A DNA stretch of 64,000 bases, taken from contig NFUV01000002.1 in NCBI GenBank assembly GCA_002127295.1, forward strand, positions 496,001 to 560,000, read 5' to 3'. This stretch comes from Chitinophagaceae bacterium IBVUCB2 (GTDB lineage: Bacteria > Bacteroidota > Bacteroidia > Chitinophagales > Chitinophagaceae). Numbering within the stretch: position 1 is the stretch's first letter; the number at the start of each line of letters is the position of its first letter. Of this stretch, positions 27,049-35,741 are shown piece after piece. The notes below the pieces were generated by a model that saw only the letters and a program-made list of their open reading frames with translations, did not search any database and was not told where the DNA came from. Position numbers and translations under genes: made by a program.

Positions 27049-27339
27049 ATGGATCTAGGAAGCACAATAAAAAAAAGAAGAAAACTCAAAGGCTTTACCC
27101 AAGGTGAGTTTGCGCCCATTTGTGGCATTACACAAACTTATCTGTCCCAGATTGAAACCAATCAAAAAGAGCCCAATCTTTCTATTCTGAAAACTATCGC
27201 TGAAAAACTATCTGTCCCCCTCCCTATTCTTTTTTTTCAATCCATTACCGAAGATGATGTCCAACCTGCTAAAAAAGAATTTTTCAATGCTATCAGTCCT
27301 TCTGTAAAACAGATAATAGATGAAATCTTCACAGTTTAA
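27049..27339 (+). CDS. XRE-family helix-turn-helix protein overlapping the reverse transcriptase
   Basis: The 96-residue product has a standard HTH_3 domain (about residues 6-60: IKKRRKLKGFTQGEFAPICGI, then TYLSQIETNQKEPNLS) and a short C-terminal tail. Its end overlaps the reverse transcriptase start by 20 bp, so the two are coupled in translation. Some retron types carry an HTH partner; this one could regulate the operon or be part of the retron complex. Confidence 0.85.
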   Translation: MDLGSTIKKRRKLKGFTQGEFAPICGITQTYLSQIETNQKEPNLSILKTIAEKLSVPLPILFFQSITEDDVQPAKKEFFNAISPSVKQIIDEIFTV

Positions 27340-28201
27340 AAAAAATCAACTGCATTACCTGGCCTCACTCTTAGTTTGTAAGCCGGGTGATATAGAATAT
27401 TTATGTGACAACATTCATGATTATTACGACAAGTGGGTAGAGCAAAAAATGGATAAAGTAACTGATGTACCAAAAATATATCCCGACGGAACGCCAAAAC
27501 AAAGGATCATCAGGCCCAGTTTTAATAAATTAAAGCAAATTCAGAAATCAATCAAGATTAATATACTGGGGAGAATTGCATTACCGGAAAATATTCAAGG
27601 TGGCATTAAGAAGAAAACCAATATTACGAACGCAAAAAAACACCAAGGCAAGAAATTCCAGTTTGCTACCGATTTACAGGATTTCTTTCCAAGTGTCACA
27701 CATAAACAGATATTTAACCTTTTTCTTTCTTTAGGCTATTCGAATCATATCGCCCATTGGCTCACGAAGCTGACTTCTATTGAATTTGAATTGCCACAGG
27801 GCACTCCTACCAGTACGGCTATTGCCAACCTTGTATTTTATGAAATAGATAAAAAACTAATTTCATTGAGCGAAGCAAACAATCTTACCTATACCCGTTT
27901 CGTAGACGACCTCACTTTTTCATCGTCAAAGGATTTTCATTTTTTAACCACGCAAATCCTTGACTTGGTAAGGGCCGGTGGATTTAAGATCAATTACCGC
28001 AAGACAAAATACCAAGGAAATCAGACCCTGACGGGTATTGAAGTATTTAATAATTATATTGATGCTCCTGCTAAAATAAAAGCAAAAGCAAAATTAGAAT
28101 TGGAGAACAAAGAGCCGATGAAGGCTGCGCCTTTTACAACATACATGAAGCGTATCAGGCAAACCAATAAAAATGTTTTGAGACCACATGCGACCGATTG
28201 A
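27320..28201 (+). CDS. Retron-type reverse transcriptase
   Basis: The 293-residue protein has the core reverse transcriptase motifs: FATDLQDFFPSV (motif A, Asp118), LPQGTPTSTAIANLVF (158-173) and TRFVDDLTFSS (motif C, Asp196 and Asp197). Retron hallmarks are also present: NAKKH at 104-108 (the NAxxH motif) and LTG at 237-239 (a variant of VTG). It should copy the msd part of a linked RNA into multicopy single-stranded DNA. It overlaps the XRE gene by 20 bp and the caspase-like gene by 14 bp. The motif match makes a group II intron or diversity-generating enzyme unlikely. Confidence 0.9.
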   Translation: MKSSQFKKNQLHYLASLLVCKPGDIEYLCDNIHDYYDKWVEQKMDKVTDVPKIYPDGTPKQRIIRPSFNKLKQIQKSIKINILGRIALPENIQGGIKKKTNITNAKKHQGKKFQFATDLQDFFPSVTHKQIFNLFLSLGYSNHIAHWLTKLTSIEFELPQGTPTSTAIANLVFYEIDKKLISLSEANNLTYTRFVDDLTFSSSKDFHFLTTQILDLVRAGGFKINYRKTKYQGNQTLTGIEVFNNYIDAPAKIKAKAKLELENKEPMKAAPFTTYMKRIRQTNKNVLRPHATD

Positions 28202-29045
28202 ACCCATACGAAAAGCAATACTGATTGGTTCGGCAGGCGAAGGTGAAAATTATTTGCATGGGGTTTCTGCTGACGTACAAAACTTCAGTGAATACCTATA
28301 TTCCGAGAGAGGTGGTCTTTGGAATGAAAATGAGATCGAAATACTCTGGCAGCCCGGAGTCAAAGAAATCGTAGCAATGCTGGAAAAAAATACCGCAGAT
28401 TATTTAGTTACCTATTATTCAGGACACGGTTTCACCAGTACCGAAGGGAACCGTATGGTTAACCTTCAGGATAGTTTTGTGAATGATCTTTATTTAGTGA
28501 ACGATAGCCCCCGACAGCTTTGCATATTCGACTGTTGCCGTGATAAGGAGCCACCCGTAATTAGCGGCATTCCCGATCAACGACAACCTTTTGAAGGATT
28601 GTTTACAGCAAGAGAAATATTGGATCAATATATTCTTGCCTCCGATCCCGGAATCAAAATTATACATGGAACAGGCAATGGTTTTCCTGCTTACGATGAA
28701 AGCAGCCGTCATGGTGGCATATTTACATTGAATTTTTTAAAAGCTGCCGAAAATATCTATAAACAAAACAATTATAGCCCAATTACGATAGAAGAAATTA
28801 TAGAACTTACAGCCCAGTATCTTAAAACAGCAAATAGTTATCAGATCCCGGAAATTGTTTATGAAGAAGGAAACCTTCAGGTGCCTTTCGCTCTTTCATC
28901 TGCAAAAGAATTATCCTTTAATATAAGCAAGGCTAAAAATTATCAATCAGTCAAACGGCTTGCGAAGCCTGTTGCTAAAAAACATAATGATTGGATTGTA
29001 CCCGGATTGATATTAGCTGCGGTACTTCTTTATGACAATGATTAA
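28188..29045 (+). CDS. Caspase-like (peptidase C14) protein with C-terminal hydrophobic segment
   Basis: The 285-residue product has a caspase fold signature: KAILIGSAGEGENYLHGVSAD near the start, the catalytic histidine in TYYSGHGF (His80), and the catalytic cysteine in CIFDCCRD (Cys116/117). A short hydrophobic segment lies near the end (WIVPGLILAAVLLY, about 268-281). Metacaspase-like proteases act as cell-killing effectors in several anti-phage systems. The start lies inside the reverse transcriptase gene, so it is the likely retron effector. Membrane damage or proteolysis are both possible outcomes. Confidence 0.85.
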   Translation: MRPIEPIRKAILIGSAGEGENYLHGVSADVQNFSEYLYSERGGLWNENEIEILWQPGVKEIVAMLEKNTADYLVTYYSGHGFTSTEGNRMVNLQDSFVNDLYLVNDSPRQLCIFDCCRDKEPPVISGIPDQRQPFEGLFTAREILDQYILASDPGIKIIHGTGNGFPAYDESSRHGGIFTLNFLKAAENIYKQNNYSPITIEEIIELTAQYLKTANSYQIPEIVYEEGNLQVPFALSSAKELSFNISKAKNYQSVKRLAKPVAKKHNDWIVPGLILAAVLLYDND

Positions 29046-29096
29046 TAAATCTCTTTCCCCTTCGATCATGTCAGGAATAAATTTAATTAATATACT

Positions 29097-31061
29097 ATGC
29101 TACGCAATTTGGATTATAAAAAGGTTTTAGAAGCTATCATTCAGGTTAACACCATAGACCATACTGATAACGCAAACTTCGCTGTATTACTCACTAATTT
29201 ATCTGCTTCGGACTTTGATTTCAAAAAAAGAATAGTCACTGGGAATGAATTTTACAAATTCATACATCAAAAGGCCAATCTTCGGTCATCACTGATTGCT
29301 GATGATGAAAATAGCGTCTCTTTGGATCTTTTCCTTTCTTTGTTTATACATTTCACACTAAAAGAAAAGATTGCTGGTTGTAAAAATCATAAAGAAGTAT
29401 TAGCCCAACTGAAAGCGGATTCTTTTTATATTGCACAACCCGGCCTGCAGGAAGAACTGAAGTTTTCGTGCCTTGCATATTTCCTTAGAACTACAAATTT
29501 GGAATGGCATCAATTCATCGCTGAATTTAACGCTAAGAATTGGAGTGAGATCCATTTACTTTCATCCATTTTCCCGGTTTCTTTTGCTTCGGTAGCTGAC
29601 TTTCTCAACTGGATCGCAGAAATTGTGAAAGTGCAGGAAAGGGATTTAGCTATTGGTTCTATTGGTAAATCGATCAGTGAATGGATACTGCATAAGCCTG
29701 ACAATGGTAAAGAAGTGGAGGAAAATTTGGAAACAATTGCTAATTATTCTTTTACTAACCGTTTTTTTTCAGCAGTACTGTCGGGGTTGAAAGACAAACA
29801 AAAAAAAGAAGTTTCATATTATACTGAACTCTTAGTCCCTCTCATAAATGCTGGTAATTCCTACACTATTTTACATGCAATTGGCTTCATCAGCCAGAAC
29901 AGGGATATTGATAAACTCAGTTACTTCAATTTACTTTCACTCAAACTGAGTTCCGGTGTCCTGGAGAAGAAAGAGTTCATTCGTTTATGTGGCATATATG
30001 ATATTCACAATACCGAAGTGTATGGTATTATTGATCCAATGATAGAATCCCAGGATGAAAATAAAGAGGAGATATATGTAGTTATAGAATTCCTCCAGAG
30101 AGAACCGGCCCAATTGGATAAAGAATGGTTCGCCAAAGCAACACATCTTATTTTTAGTAAAAACCAACCAGAGTATAAACAATCACTGAATTATCTGCTC
30201 ACCTTGATTGCCGAATTTAACTTGCCCTTTGCCTACGACCTTTTCACCTTCAGGCTTCAGATAATGGGTGGTAATGAATTACTGGAAGATGCCTTGGTAG
30301 AAATGATAAGGAAAGATTACCCTATGTTCCAAACAAGGTTCATTGGATGGTTAGCAATAGATGACAAATGGGTACACAATTCTATTCTGCATATTACTTC
30401 CCTTACGGCTCTTGATAAAAGTTTGTTTTCTTTTAAACCAGAAGTTTATGAATCATTAACCGATAAAGAAAGTTTATTCGTAGCTTATAAAATAGTTGGG
30501 CATGTATATTCGATGGAGATCCTTCAATCACTCCTTTTATCGTTGATAAAATCAATAAAGAAAGAAAATGAGGTTTTAAAGGAAGGATTATATTTTATCC
30601 TTTCAGAATACCTTATTTACAATTACAGAAGCACACTTGATCTGATAAAAAAGGATATAGAAGACAAACAGCTACTTCCCTTTGCAAAGGATATCTTCGA
30701 AAAAGTAACCGGCTATTATGAAAACTATTTTACCCAACTGCGAAGTATAGTTGTCGCTAAAGAAATTCGCCCTTATAAAGATCACTCTCAGCTTCATAAT
30801 TTTTATTACCGGAAACTTTTTGCGGATATACCTAAAAAGGCAGAAAAGAATAGCTTGATGAGCTTGTTTAAATCTACACAGGTAAATGCAAATAATTGGG
30901 CTATCCGCAGGGCTAATGAATTGAAGCATGTACCATCTCCATTGGGGCATATATCAGTAACATCAGAATTCCCATCGGGTGAAAAGCTAAATCCCATTTA
31001 TCAGGAATTTATCCGTCGTACTTACCAAAAAATAGAAAAGGATGAAATTAATATTGACTGA
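29097..31061 (+). CDS. Large unknown alpha-helical protein of the retron operon region
   Basis: The 654-residue protein appears almost entirely alpha-helical, with repeated leucine-rich helix pairs that suggest an alpha-solenoid scaffold. No catalytic motif or named family is recognised. It begins 51 bp after the caspase-like gene and its end overlaps the PD-(D/E)XK-like gene by 20 bp. No clear promoter box lies between, so all may be one operon. It may sense or scaffold, with the next gene as effector. Confidence 0.7.
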   Translation: MLRNLDYKKVLEAIIQVNTIDHTDNANFAVLLTNLSASDFDFKKRIVTGNEFYKFIHQKANLRSSLIADDENSVSLDLFLSLFIHFTLKEKIAGCKNHKEVLAQLKADSFYIAQPGLQEELKFSCLAYFLRTTNLEWHQFIAEFNAKNWSEIHLLSSIFPVSFASVADFLNWIAEIVKVQERDLAIGSIGKSISEWILHKPDNGKEVEENLETIANYSFTNRFFSAVLSGLKDKQKKEVSYYTELLVPLINAGNSYTILHAIGFISQNRDIDKLSYFNLLSLKLSSGVLEKKEFIRLCGIYDIHNTEVYGIIDPMIESQDENKEEIYVVIEFLQREPAQLDKEWFAKATHLIFSKNQPEYKQSLNYLLTLIAEFNLPFAYDLFTFRLQIMGGNELLEDALVEMIRKDYPMFQTRFIGWLAIDDKWVHNSILHITSLTALDKSLFSFKPEVYESLTDKESLFVAYKIVGHVYSMEILQSLLLSLIKSIKKENEVLKEGLYFILSEYLIYNYRSTLDLIKKDIEDKQLLPFAKDIFEKVTGYYENYFTQLRSIVVAKEIRPYKDHSQLHNFYYRKLFADIPKKAEKNSLMSLFKSTQVNANNWAIRRANELKHVPSPLGHISVTSEFPSGEKLNPIYQEFIRRTYQKIEKDEINID

Positions 31062-32757
31062 TTATATCGCTTCATTGAAAGAAGACAGGGAATTAGACAG
31101 TCTCCTTCAGGATTTACTCCGTGAATATGATTTTGAGATTATCTATGGCCCGCAAAAAGGTGTGCGTCAGTATGGGGTAGATATATATGCAGTAGGATTG
31201 GATGCTGACGATAACCAGAAAAAAGTATTCCTGATCACGGTTAAACAAGGGAATCTGGATCGTAAAAACTGGCAGGGTTCTGTTCAGGCACTTGAGCCTT
31301 CCCTTACTGAAATTGCGACAGTTTTCGTTCGGAACAATCTTGCACCGGAACACCGCACATTACCAATTAAGATCATTGTTGCACATAATGGTGTAAATGA
31401 ACCTGCCATCCAGCAGAACTGGGTAGCATTTACAGAACAATATAATCAATACCAGTTTTCTATCTGGCAATTAGAAACGATAGTAAATATGGTTCATGAC
31501 AGGATGATTAGTGAGAAGGTTTTATCTGACGAAGGTAGAATGATGCTTAGAAAAATCATCGTTTACTTGTTTAACCCGGATTATGATTTTTTGGATTACA
31601 AAGTCTTATTGGATGAAATACTTAACCAATTTATCCCTGAAGAGAAAGGAAAGAAACAAAACATAAAGTTATTACGAAAGGTAACTCTTATATTATCAAT
31701 CATTATTTCATATTGCGAAAGAGAAGATGATTCCCGGCTTGGATTGAAAGCCTCAGAAATTACTTTATTAAGATTTTGGAAACTCATTAACACAAACGAA
31801 AAATTAATTGACAAAGATTATTTTAATGAGTTCATACACATGTTGGTGATTCGTAAAAATGTTACTCTTCTTTACCTATCCAAAATTTTACCGGTCTGTG
31901 AAATTAAAGACGGATTTAGCAGGCATAGTGGAGATTCAGTTACTTACAATATGATTACCTATGAGCATTTAGGGCTTATTTCCCTCGCAGGCTTAGAGTT
32001 TTTACAAATCGGGGAGCTATATGAAAACAAGAATGATGAAGTAGTTACAACATTAAAAGAATATGCTTTAAGATGTGCAGAAGGGATCATTAACCTATTC
32101 AATAATAACCGGATTGTTTTTAACCCCAGAGCAGACAACCAGGTTATAGAGATTAATCTTGCATTCATTCTATTAATGAAATTAGAAAAGCAAAATGATA
32201 TAAGAACATTACTGATTGAGTTTAATAATGAATTGGCTCACGCCAAAATATTTCTAAATATTGCACCGTTATATTCAAATAACATTGATGAAATATTCGA
32301 ACTGGATATTAATTATAAAAAGCGACAAGAATATAAATATGGATCGTCATCATTGCTGACAACACTCACAGAATGGGGAATATCCATTAACGATCCAAAA
32401 GTATATGATGCGTTTCTTACTTTGATTAAAAATGTTTTTACTGAATTCGATTTGACACTATGGTTTCCGGATAGTAAAACAGAAGACTCTTTGTACACGC
32501 AATGTGCTTTACCAGCTACAGGTTATTGCCTTTCCAACATAAAGCTTACAGAAACTTTTGAAGACTTTAAGTTCCTTACATTAGTAGACCATATTCATAA
32601 TTGCCCGGAAGAAGAATACCTGTTTATTAAAAATAAATTCTGGTCAATTGGACTAATCGCCAGCCGCCATTACAGGACTTATGTTTTTCCCTATTACTGG
32701 AGACAATTCATTGAAAATTCGTGTCCTGTATCAGTAATAACTTCTCCAGAACATTAA
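31042..32757 (+). CDS. PD-(D/E)XK nuclease-like N-terminal domain with a large helical C-terminus
   Basis: The N-terminal about 130 residues resemble a restriction-endonuclease fold: LLREYDFEIIYGPQKGVRQY followed by GVDIYAVGLD and then KVFLITVKQGNLDRKNW. The Asp of GVDI and the Lys of TVKQG fit the D...(E/Q)xK motif, but the usual Glu/Gln is Thr here. The remaining about 440 residues are helical and unrecognised. It is coupled to the 654-residue protein by a 20-bp overlap. It could be a DNA-cutting effector or a recognition domain with lost activity. Confidence 0.65.
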   Translation: MKLILTDYIASLKEDRELDSLLQDLLREYDFEIIYGPQKGVRQYGVDIYAVGLDADDNQKKVFLITVKQGNLDRKNWQGSVQALEPSLTEIATVFVRNNLAPEHRTLPIKIIVAHNGVNEPAIQQNWVAFTEQYNQYQFSIWQLETIVNMVHDRMISEKVLSDEGRMMLRKIIVYLFNPDYDFLDYKVLLDEILNQFIPEEKGKKQNIKLLRKVTLILSIIISYCEREDDSRLGLKASEITLLRFWKLINTNEKLIDKDYFNEFIHMLVIRKNVTLLYLSKILPVCEIKDGFSRHSGDSVTYNMITYEHLGLISLAGLEFLQIGELYENKNDEVVTTLKEYALRCAEGIINLFNNNRIVFNPRADNQVIEINLAFILLMKLEKQNDIRTLLIEFNNELAHAKIFLNIAPLYSNNIDEIFELDINYKKRQEYKYGSSSLLTTLTEWGISINDPKVYDAFLTLIKNVFTEFDLTLWFPDSKTEDSLYTQCALPATGYCLSNIKLTETFEDFKFLTLVDHIHNCPEEEYLFIKNKFWSIGLIASRHYRTYVFPYYWRQFIENSCPVSVITSPEH

Positions 32758-33715
32758 TTACTTAAAATTTAAACGACGCCACTATTAATCTTAACTCTCT
32801 AACTTAAAATGAGTAACTGCTAATTATCCTTCGACACTTCCCGATAAAAGAAATTATCACAGAAGGTAAATTCATTCCGATTGCTAAATTCACGGATAGC
32901 AGATGTGTAATATTCGCAAGTTCGTTATTCCATCCGCCGCTTCCACGGAATCCAACGCTGCAGCAAAGTCCATGTCCTCAAACCAGCACCCTGATCAAGG
33001 CCATTACGAACACAGGACTTTGCAATCCATTCATCCGTTACAGGGGATTATTCCATAACGTCCTTCGCAGACCCGTCACAGTATTTGCGCTTCGCCAAAA
33101 ACTATGACTTTATAATGGATATTGGGGTATTACTCCCGCTGAGGCGGGACAAATACCCTGACACAAAAAAGACACCACAAAAACAAAACGAAGGAGATTA
33201 TGAAATTAATTTGTTACACGGTTGTTGAAAAGAGAAATTGATTTTACAAAATGGAAATTAAGAATTGAATTATTATTGGATTATGTAATACAAGTGGCAG
33301 ACATTGCAGGTGATTTATGACCTCGTTAAAATGATAACAAGCCTTCGATGAGTAATATCACGACCAATAAAATTATTTTACGTCAGCATTATCCCTGGGA
33401 TGAAATTGTTTTGTATTTGAATGAGCTGACTAACGAAGGCATATCATTATGAAACAACTTAATACTGCCGTTGTTTCTATTACAGACAAAGGTTTTCAAT
33501 TTGCTTCTTCCAACAATATTGTTACAGCGTAATTTATTCTCTTCTTTTCTTTTTTACCAGCAGTGGTATTTCATAGCATCGTCCCTTGCGACGCTCCTTT
33601 CATCTTTTGGTTCATTGGGCATTTTTTTCAGATTCCGTTAGCACCGTTTTGTAACGAATAGGGAGCAATGCGAAAGTCAAGATCGTGCCTGCCATTATTG
33701 CGATGACATAAGGCA
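32758..33715. other. Long non-coding stretch upstream of ssb with tiny coupled frames and a hairpin
   Basis: No gene-size frame is supported. A hairpin TCCCGC/GCGGGA (around 33134..33149, inside GTAT...ATAC) may end the upstream operon. From about 33222 to 33532 several very short frames follow each other with ATGA overlaps; the longest are 34 codons (33348..33452) and 27 codons (33449..33532). A minus-strand fragment near 32945..33055 reads TDEWIAKSCVRNGLDQGAG without a start and may be a gene remnant. A 6-bp hairpin GTGCCT/AGGCAC (33685..33716) precedes the conserved element. Confidence 0.45.
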
Positions 33716-33785
33716 CGCCAAAAAATTCCGGCATAAACACAGCCCCTTCTCACAGCCCCTTCATTTATTCCGTTGCTTTTTGGCG
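33716..33785. promoter_or_regulatory. Repeated stem-loop element, copy A, upstream of ssb
   Basis: Nine-base arms CGCCAAAAA (33716..33724) and TTTTTGGCG (33777..33785) enclose two blocks, TTCCGGCATAAACACA (33726..33741) and TCATTTATTCCGTTGC (33761..33776). The same two 16-nt blocks, again 19 nt apart, occur upstream of radC, enclosed by different but still complementary arms. Inside, GGCATAAA can pair with TTTATTCC with one mismatch. It lies 88 bp before the ssb start. It could be a structured RNA leader or a hairpin promoter working on single-stranded DNA. Confidence 0.65.
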
Positions 33786-33873
33786 AGGAGGGAGCAGGCC
33801 CGGGAGGAAGACTTTCTTTTTTCCCTTTTTCTTTTACAAAACAATTTTTTTTTATCATTTAAAAACACAGTTT

Positions 33874-34263
33874 ATGTTAATCATTGGAAGACTTACAAGC
33901 GATGCAGTTGTTAAACAACTGAAAAACGAAAAGCAGGTAGTTAATTTTTCCGTAGCGGAGAATCATTACTACAAACCCAAAGGTGGCGAGGGTGTACAAA
34001 CTACCACCTATTACAATTGCAGTTACTGGATTAGTACTGCCATTGCAGCCCGTTTAACAAAAGGTGCGTTGGTGGAAATTGTTGGCAGGGTAACTCCCAA
34101 CGCATGGATTGACCTCAAAGGAGAGGCAAAGGCATCAATCAATGTTCATGCGGACACTATCAAAATTCACTCAACCGGTAACAGTAAAACAGTCGTGAAC
34201 GAAAAGGGCAGTTTGCAACCAGCAGCAGGACTTACCGAACCTGTTGATGATTTGCCCTTTTAG
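33874..34263 (+). CDS. ssb: Single-stranded DNA-binding protein
   Basis: The 129-residue product is an OB-fold SSB: MLIIGRLTSDAVVKQL, VVNFSVAENHYYKPKG, then RLTKGALVEIVGRVTPNAWI. It ends in the acidic tip EPVDDLPF that recruits partner proteins. It is a mobile-element copy that coats transferred single-stranded DNA in the recipient. It heads the ssb/DUF932/radC group pointing toward the candidate oriT and is preceded by the repeated stem-loop element. Confidence 0.92.
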   Translation: MLIIGRLTSDAVVKQLKNEKQVVNFSVAENHYYKPKGGEGVQTTTYYNCSYWISTAIAARLTKGALVEIVGRVTPNAWIDLKGEAKASINVHADTIKIHSTGNSKTVVNEKGSLQPAAGLTEPVDDLPF

Positions 34264-34280
34264 TTTTTGTGTTGATAAAT

Positions 34281-34319
34281 CCGTCCCGTTTCTACGGGAT
34301 GGGTTTTTATTTTTTCAAA
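34281..34319 (+). terminator. Rho-independent terminator after ssb
   Basis: A TCCCGT/ACGGGA stem (34284..34289 with 34294..34299), extended by outer pairs, is followed directly by GGGTTTTTATTTTTT. It lies 18 bp after the ssb stop and would separate ssb from DUF932 transcription. Confidence 0.8.
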
Positions 34320-34345
34320 TTCCTTGTAATTATTAATAAACCAAA

Positions 34346-34366
34346 CCGCAGCAGTACCGCCTGCGG
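34346..34366 (+). promoter_or_regulatory. Hairpin in the leader of the DUF932 gene
   Basis: CCGCAG (34346..34351) pairs with CTGCGG (34361..34366) 29 bp before the DUF932 start, followed by CATACAAATT. It is not a copy of the element before ssb and radC, but it shows that each of the three leading genes has its own hairpin-bearing leader. Confidence 0.35.
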
Positions 34367-34394
34367 CATACAAATTAAAGCTGGGTAATTAATT

Positions 34395-35441
34395 ATGGCA
34401 CATAACTTAAATTTTAATGAGCAAACAGGACAGCACAGTTTTTTTTCAGTTAAAGAAAAAGCATGGCATGGATTGGGAAAGGTATTAGACAACTATCCCA
34501 CCAGTGCCGAAGCCCTCAAATTTGCAGGGCTTGATTTTACAGTAATCAAAGAGAACATCTACACCACCAATTTTAGCGCAGATGGTCAGGCAATGGATTT
34601 TACACAGAAAATAAAAACACACTTTGCAACTATCCGGCAGGATACAGGTAATGTTCTGGGAGTAGTTGGTAAGGATTATGAAATTGTCCAGAACATAGAC
34701 GCTTTTTCCTTCTTTGATTCTATCGTGGGTGGTGATGGCATCCAGTATGAAACCGCCGGGGCATTGGGCAAAGGTGAACGGATTTTTATTACCGCTAAAT
34801 TACCTTCCTATATCAAGGTAGGTAAGGATGATTTAATAGAACAGTATTTATTCCTCACTACCTCACACGATGGTTATGGCAGTATTACCGCCGCCTTTAC
34901 TCCGGTTCGCATTGTTTGTAATAATACTTTGAACGCCGCCCTTCGCAATTTTTCCAACAGTATTAAAATCAGGCACACCGCCAACGCAAAAGACAGGTTG
35001 GAGCAAGCCCATAAAGTATTGGGAATTTCAAACCAGTTATCCGGCCAATTAGAAACCATTTTTAATAACTGGACTAAAGTAAAGGTGACTGACCCTGAAC
35101 TGCACAGGTTAATTCAATTGGCAATGGTGCCGAATAAAGAAGTGCTGGAAAATATCAATACCGGGAAATGGGATGAATTATCTACCTGCTTTAATAATAT
35201 GTGTAGTTCAGTTTTTGAGTATGCAATGACCAGCCCGACACAGCAACAGGAAACTACCAAAGGAAATCTATTTGGGGCTTATAATGCCGTGACAGGATAT
35301 TTTCAAAATGTCAGGAATTATAAAGATGATGAAGCCAAACTAAAATCCATGTTATACGGTGGAACGGCACAAGCCAGGACACAGAAAGCCTTTAATCTTT
35401 GCGAGGACTTTTTTAAGGGACAACTGGATATGGTGAATTAA
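34395..35441 (+). CDS. DUF932 protein (plasmid/phage-type LGT_TIGR03299 family)
   Basis: The 348-residue product matches DUF932: an N-terminal KEKAWHGLGKVLDNYPTSAEALK, a middle VLGVVGKDYEIVQNIDAFSFFDSI and VRIVCNNTLNAAL, and a C-terminal YNAVTGYFQNVRNYKDDE. The family is common on plasmids, phages and conjugative elements; its biochemical role is unknown. It lies between ssb and radC in the presumed leading region and is probably expressed early after transfer. Confidence 0.88.
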   Translation: MAHNLNFNEQTGQHSFFSVKEKAWHGLGKVLDNYPTSAEALKFAGLDFTVIKENIYTTNFSADGQAMDFTQKIKTHFATIRQDTGNVLGVVGKDYEIVQNIDAFSFFDSIVGGDGIQYETAGALGKGERIFITAKLPSYIKVGKDDLIEQYLFLTTSHDGYGSITAAFTPVRIVCNNTLNAALRNFSNSIKIRHTANAKDRLEQAHKVLGISNQLSGQLETIFNNWTKVKVTDPELHRLIQLAMVPNKEVLENINTGKWDELSTCFNNMCSSVFEYAMTSPTQQQETTKGNLFGAYNAVTGYFQNVRNYKDDEAKLKSMLYGGTAQARTQKAFNLCEDFFKGQLDMVN

Positions 35442-35460
35442 GCAATACAAAGCCCGGAAA

Positions 35461-35486
35461 CGAGCCGACCATTAGGGGTCGGCTCG
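35461..35486 (+). terminator. Strong hairpin after the DUF932 gene
   Basis: Ten-base arms CGAGCCGACC and GGTCGGCTCG flank the loop ATTAGG and are followed by TTGGTTTATTGTTT. The hairpin begins 19 bp after the stop codon and is probably a terminator. Confidence 0.75.
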
Positions 35487-35608
35487 TTGGTTTATTGTTT
35501 CAGATGGATAGTAGTAGCAGTTTCAATTTTTTCATTTCGCCAGACACTATAAAGCTCATTGTTATTTTATTCATCATTACACGAAGATCGGTTTTGGTCT
35601 TCTGAAGC

Positions 35609-35679
35609 GTCCAAGAGCTTCCGGCATAAACACAAAACCCACCCGCAAAGCCATCATTTATTCCGTTGCCATCTTGGAC
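35609..35679. promoter_or_regulatory. Repeated stem-loop element, copy B, upstream of radC
   Basis: Arms GTCCAAGA (35609..35616) and TCTTGGAC (35672..35679) pair perfectly and enclose TTCCGGCATAAACACA (35619..35634) and TCATTTATTCCGTTGC (35654..35669). The blocks and their 19-nt spacing are identical to copy A before ssb, while the arms and the spacer sequence differ. A smaller hairpin GAAGA/TCTTC (35583..35602) precedes it. It ends 62 bp before the radC start. Confidence 0.65.
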
Positions 35680-35741
35680 TTTATCGCCCAAAACCGGGAG
35701 ATGTTCCATAATAAATTTTTGAACACTTAAAACAACCTATT

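Noticed and set aside
32945-33055. Minus-strand fragment TDEWIAKSCVRNGLDQGAG as a gene
   Set aside because: No start codon, stops on both sides within about 45 codons, and no recognised family; at most a remnant.
33127-33156. Hairpin after the retron operon region as a firm terminator
   Set aside because: The stem is good, but it lies about 370 bp after the last stop and no T-run follows on the plus strand, so it is only mentioned.
33628-33858. Minus-strand frame similar in part to the one at 35500..35709 (shared NGIN..G and CVYAG)
   Set aside because: The similarity comes from the duplicated non-coding element; synonymous positions are also identical in the shared blocks, the flanks differ completely, and the identity stops at the blocks.
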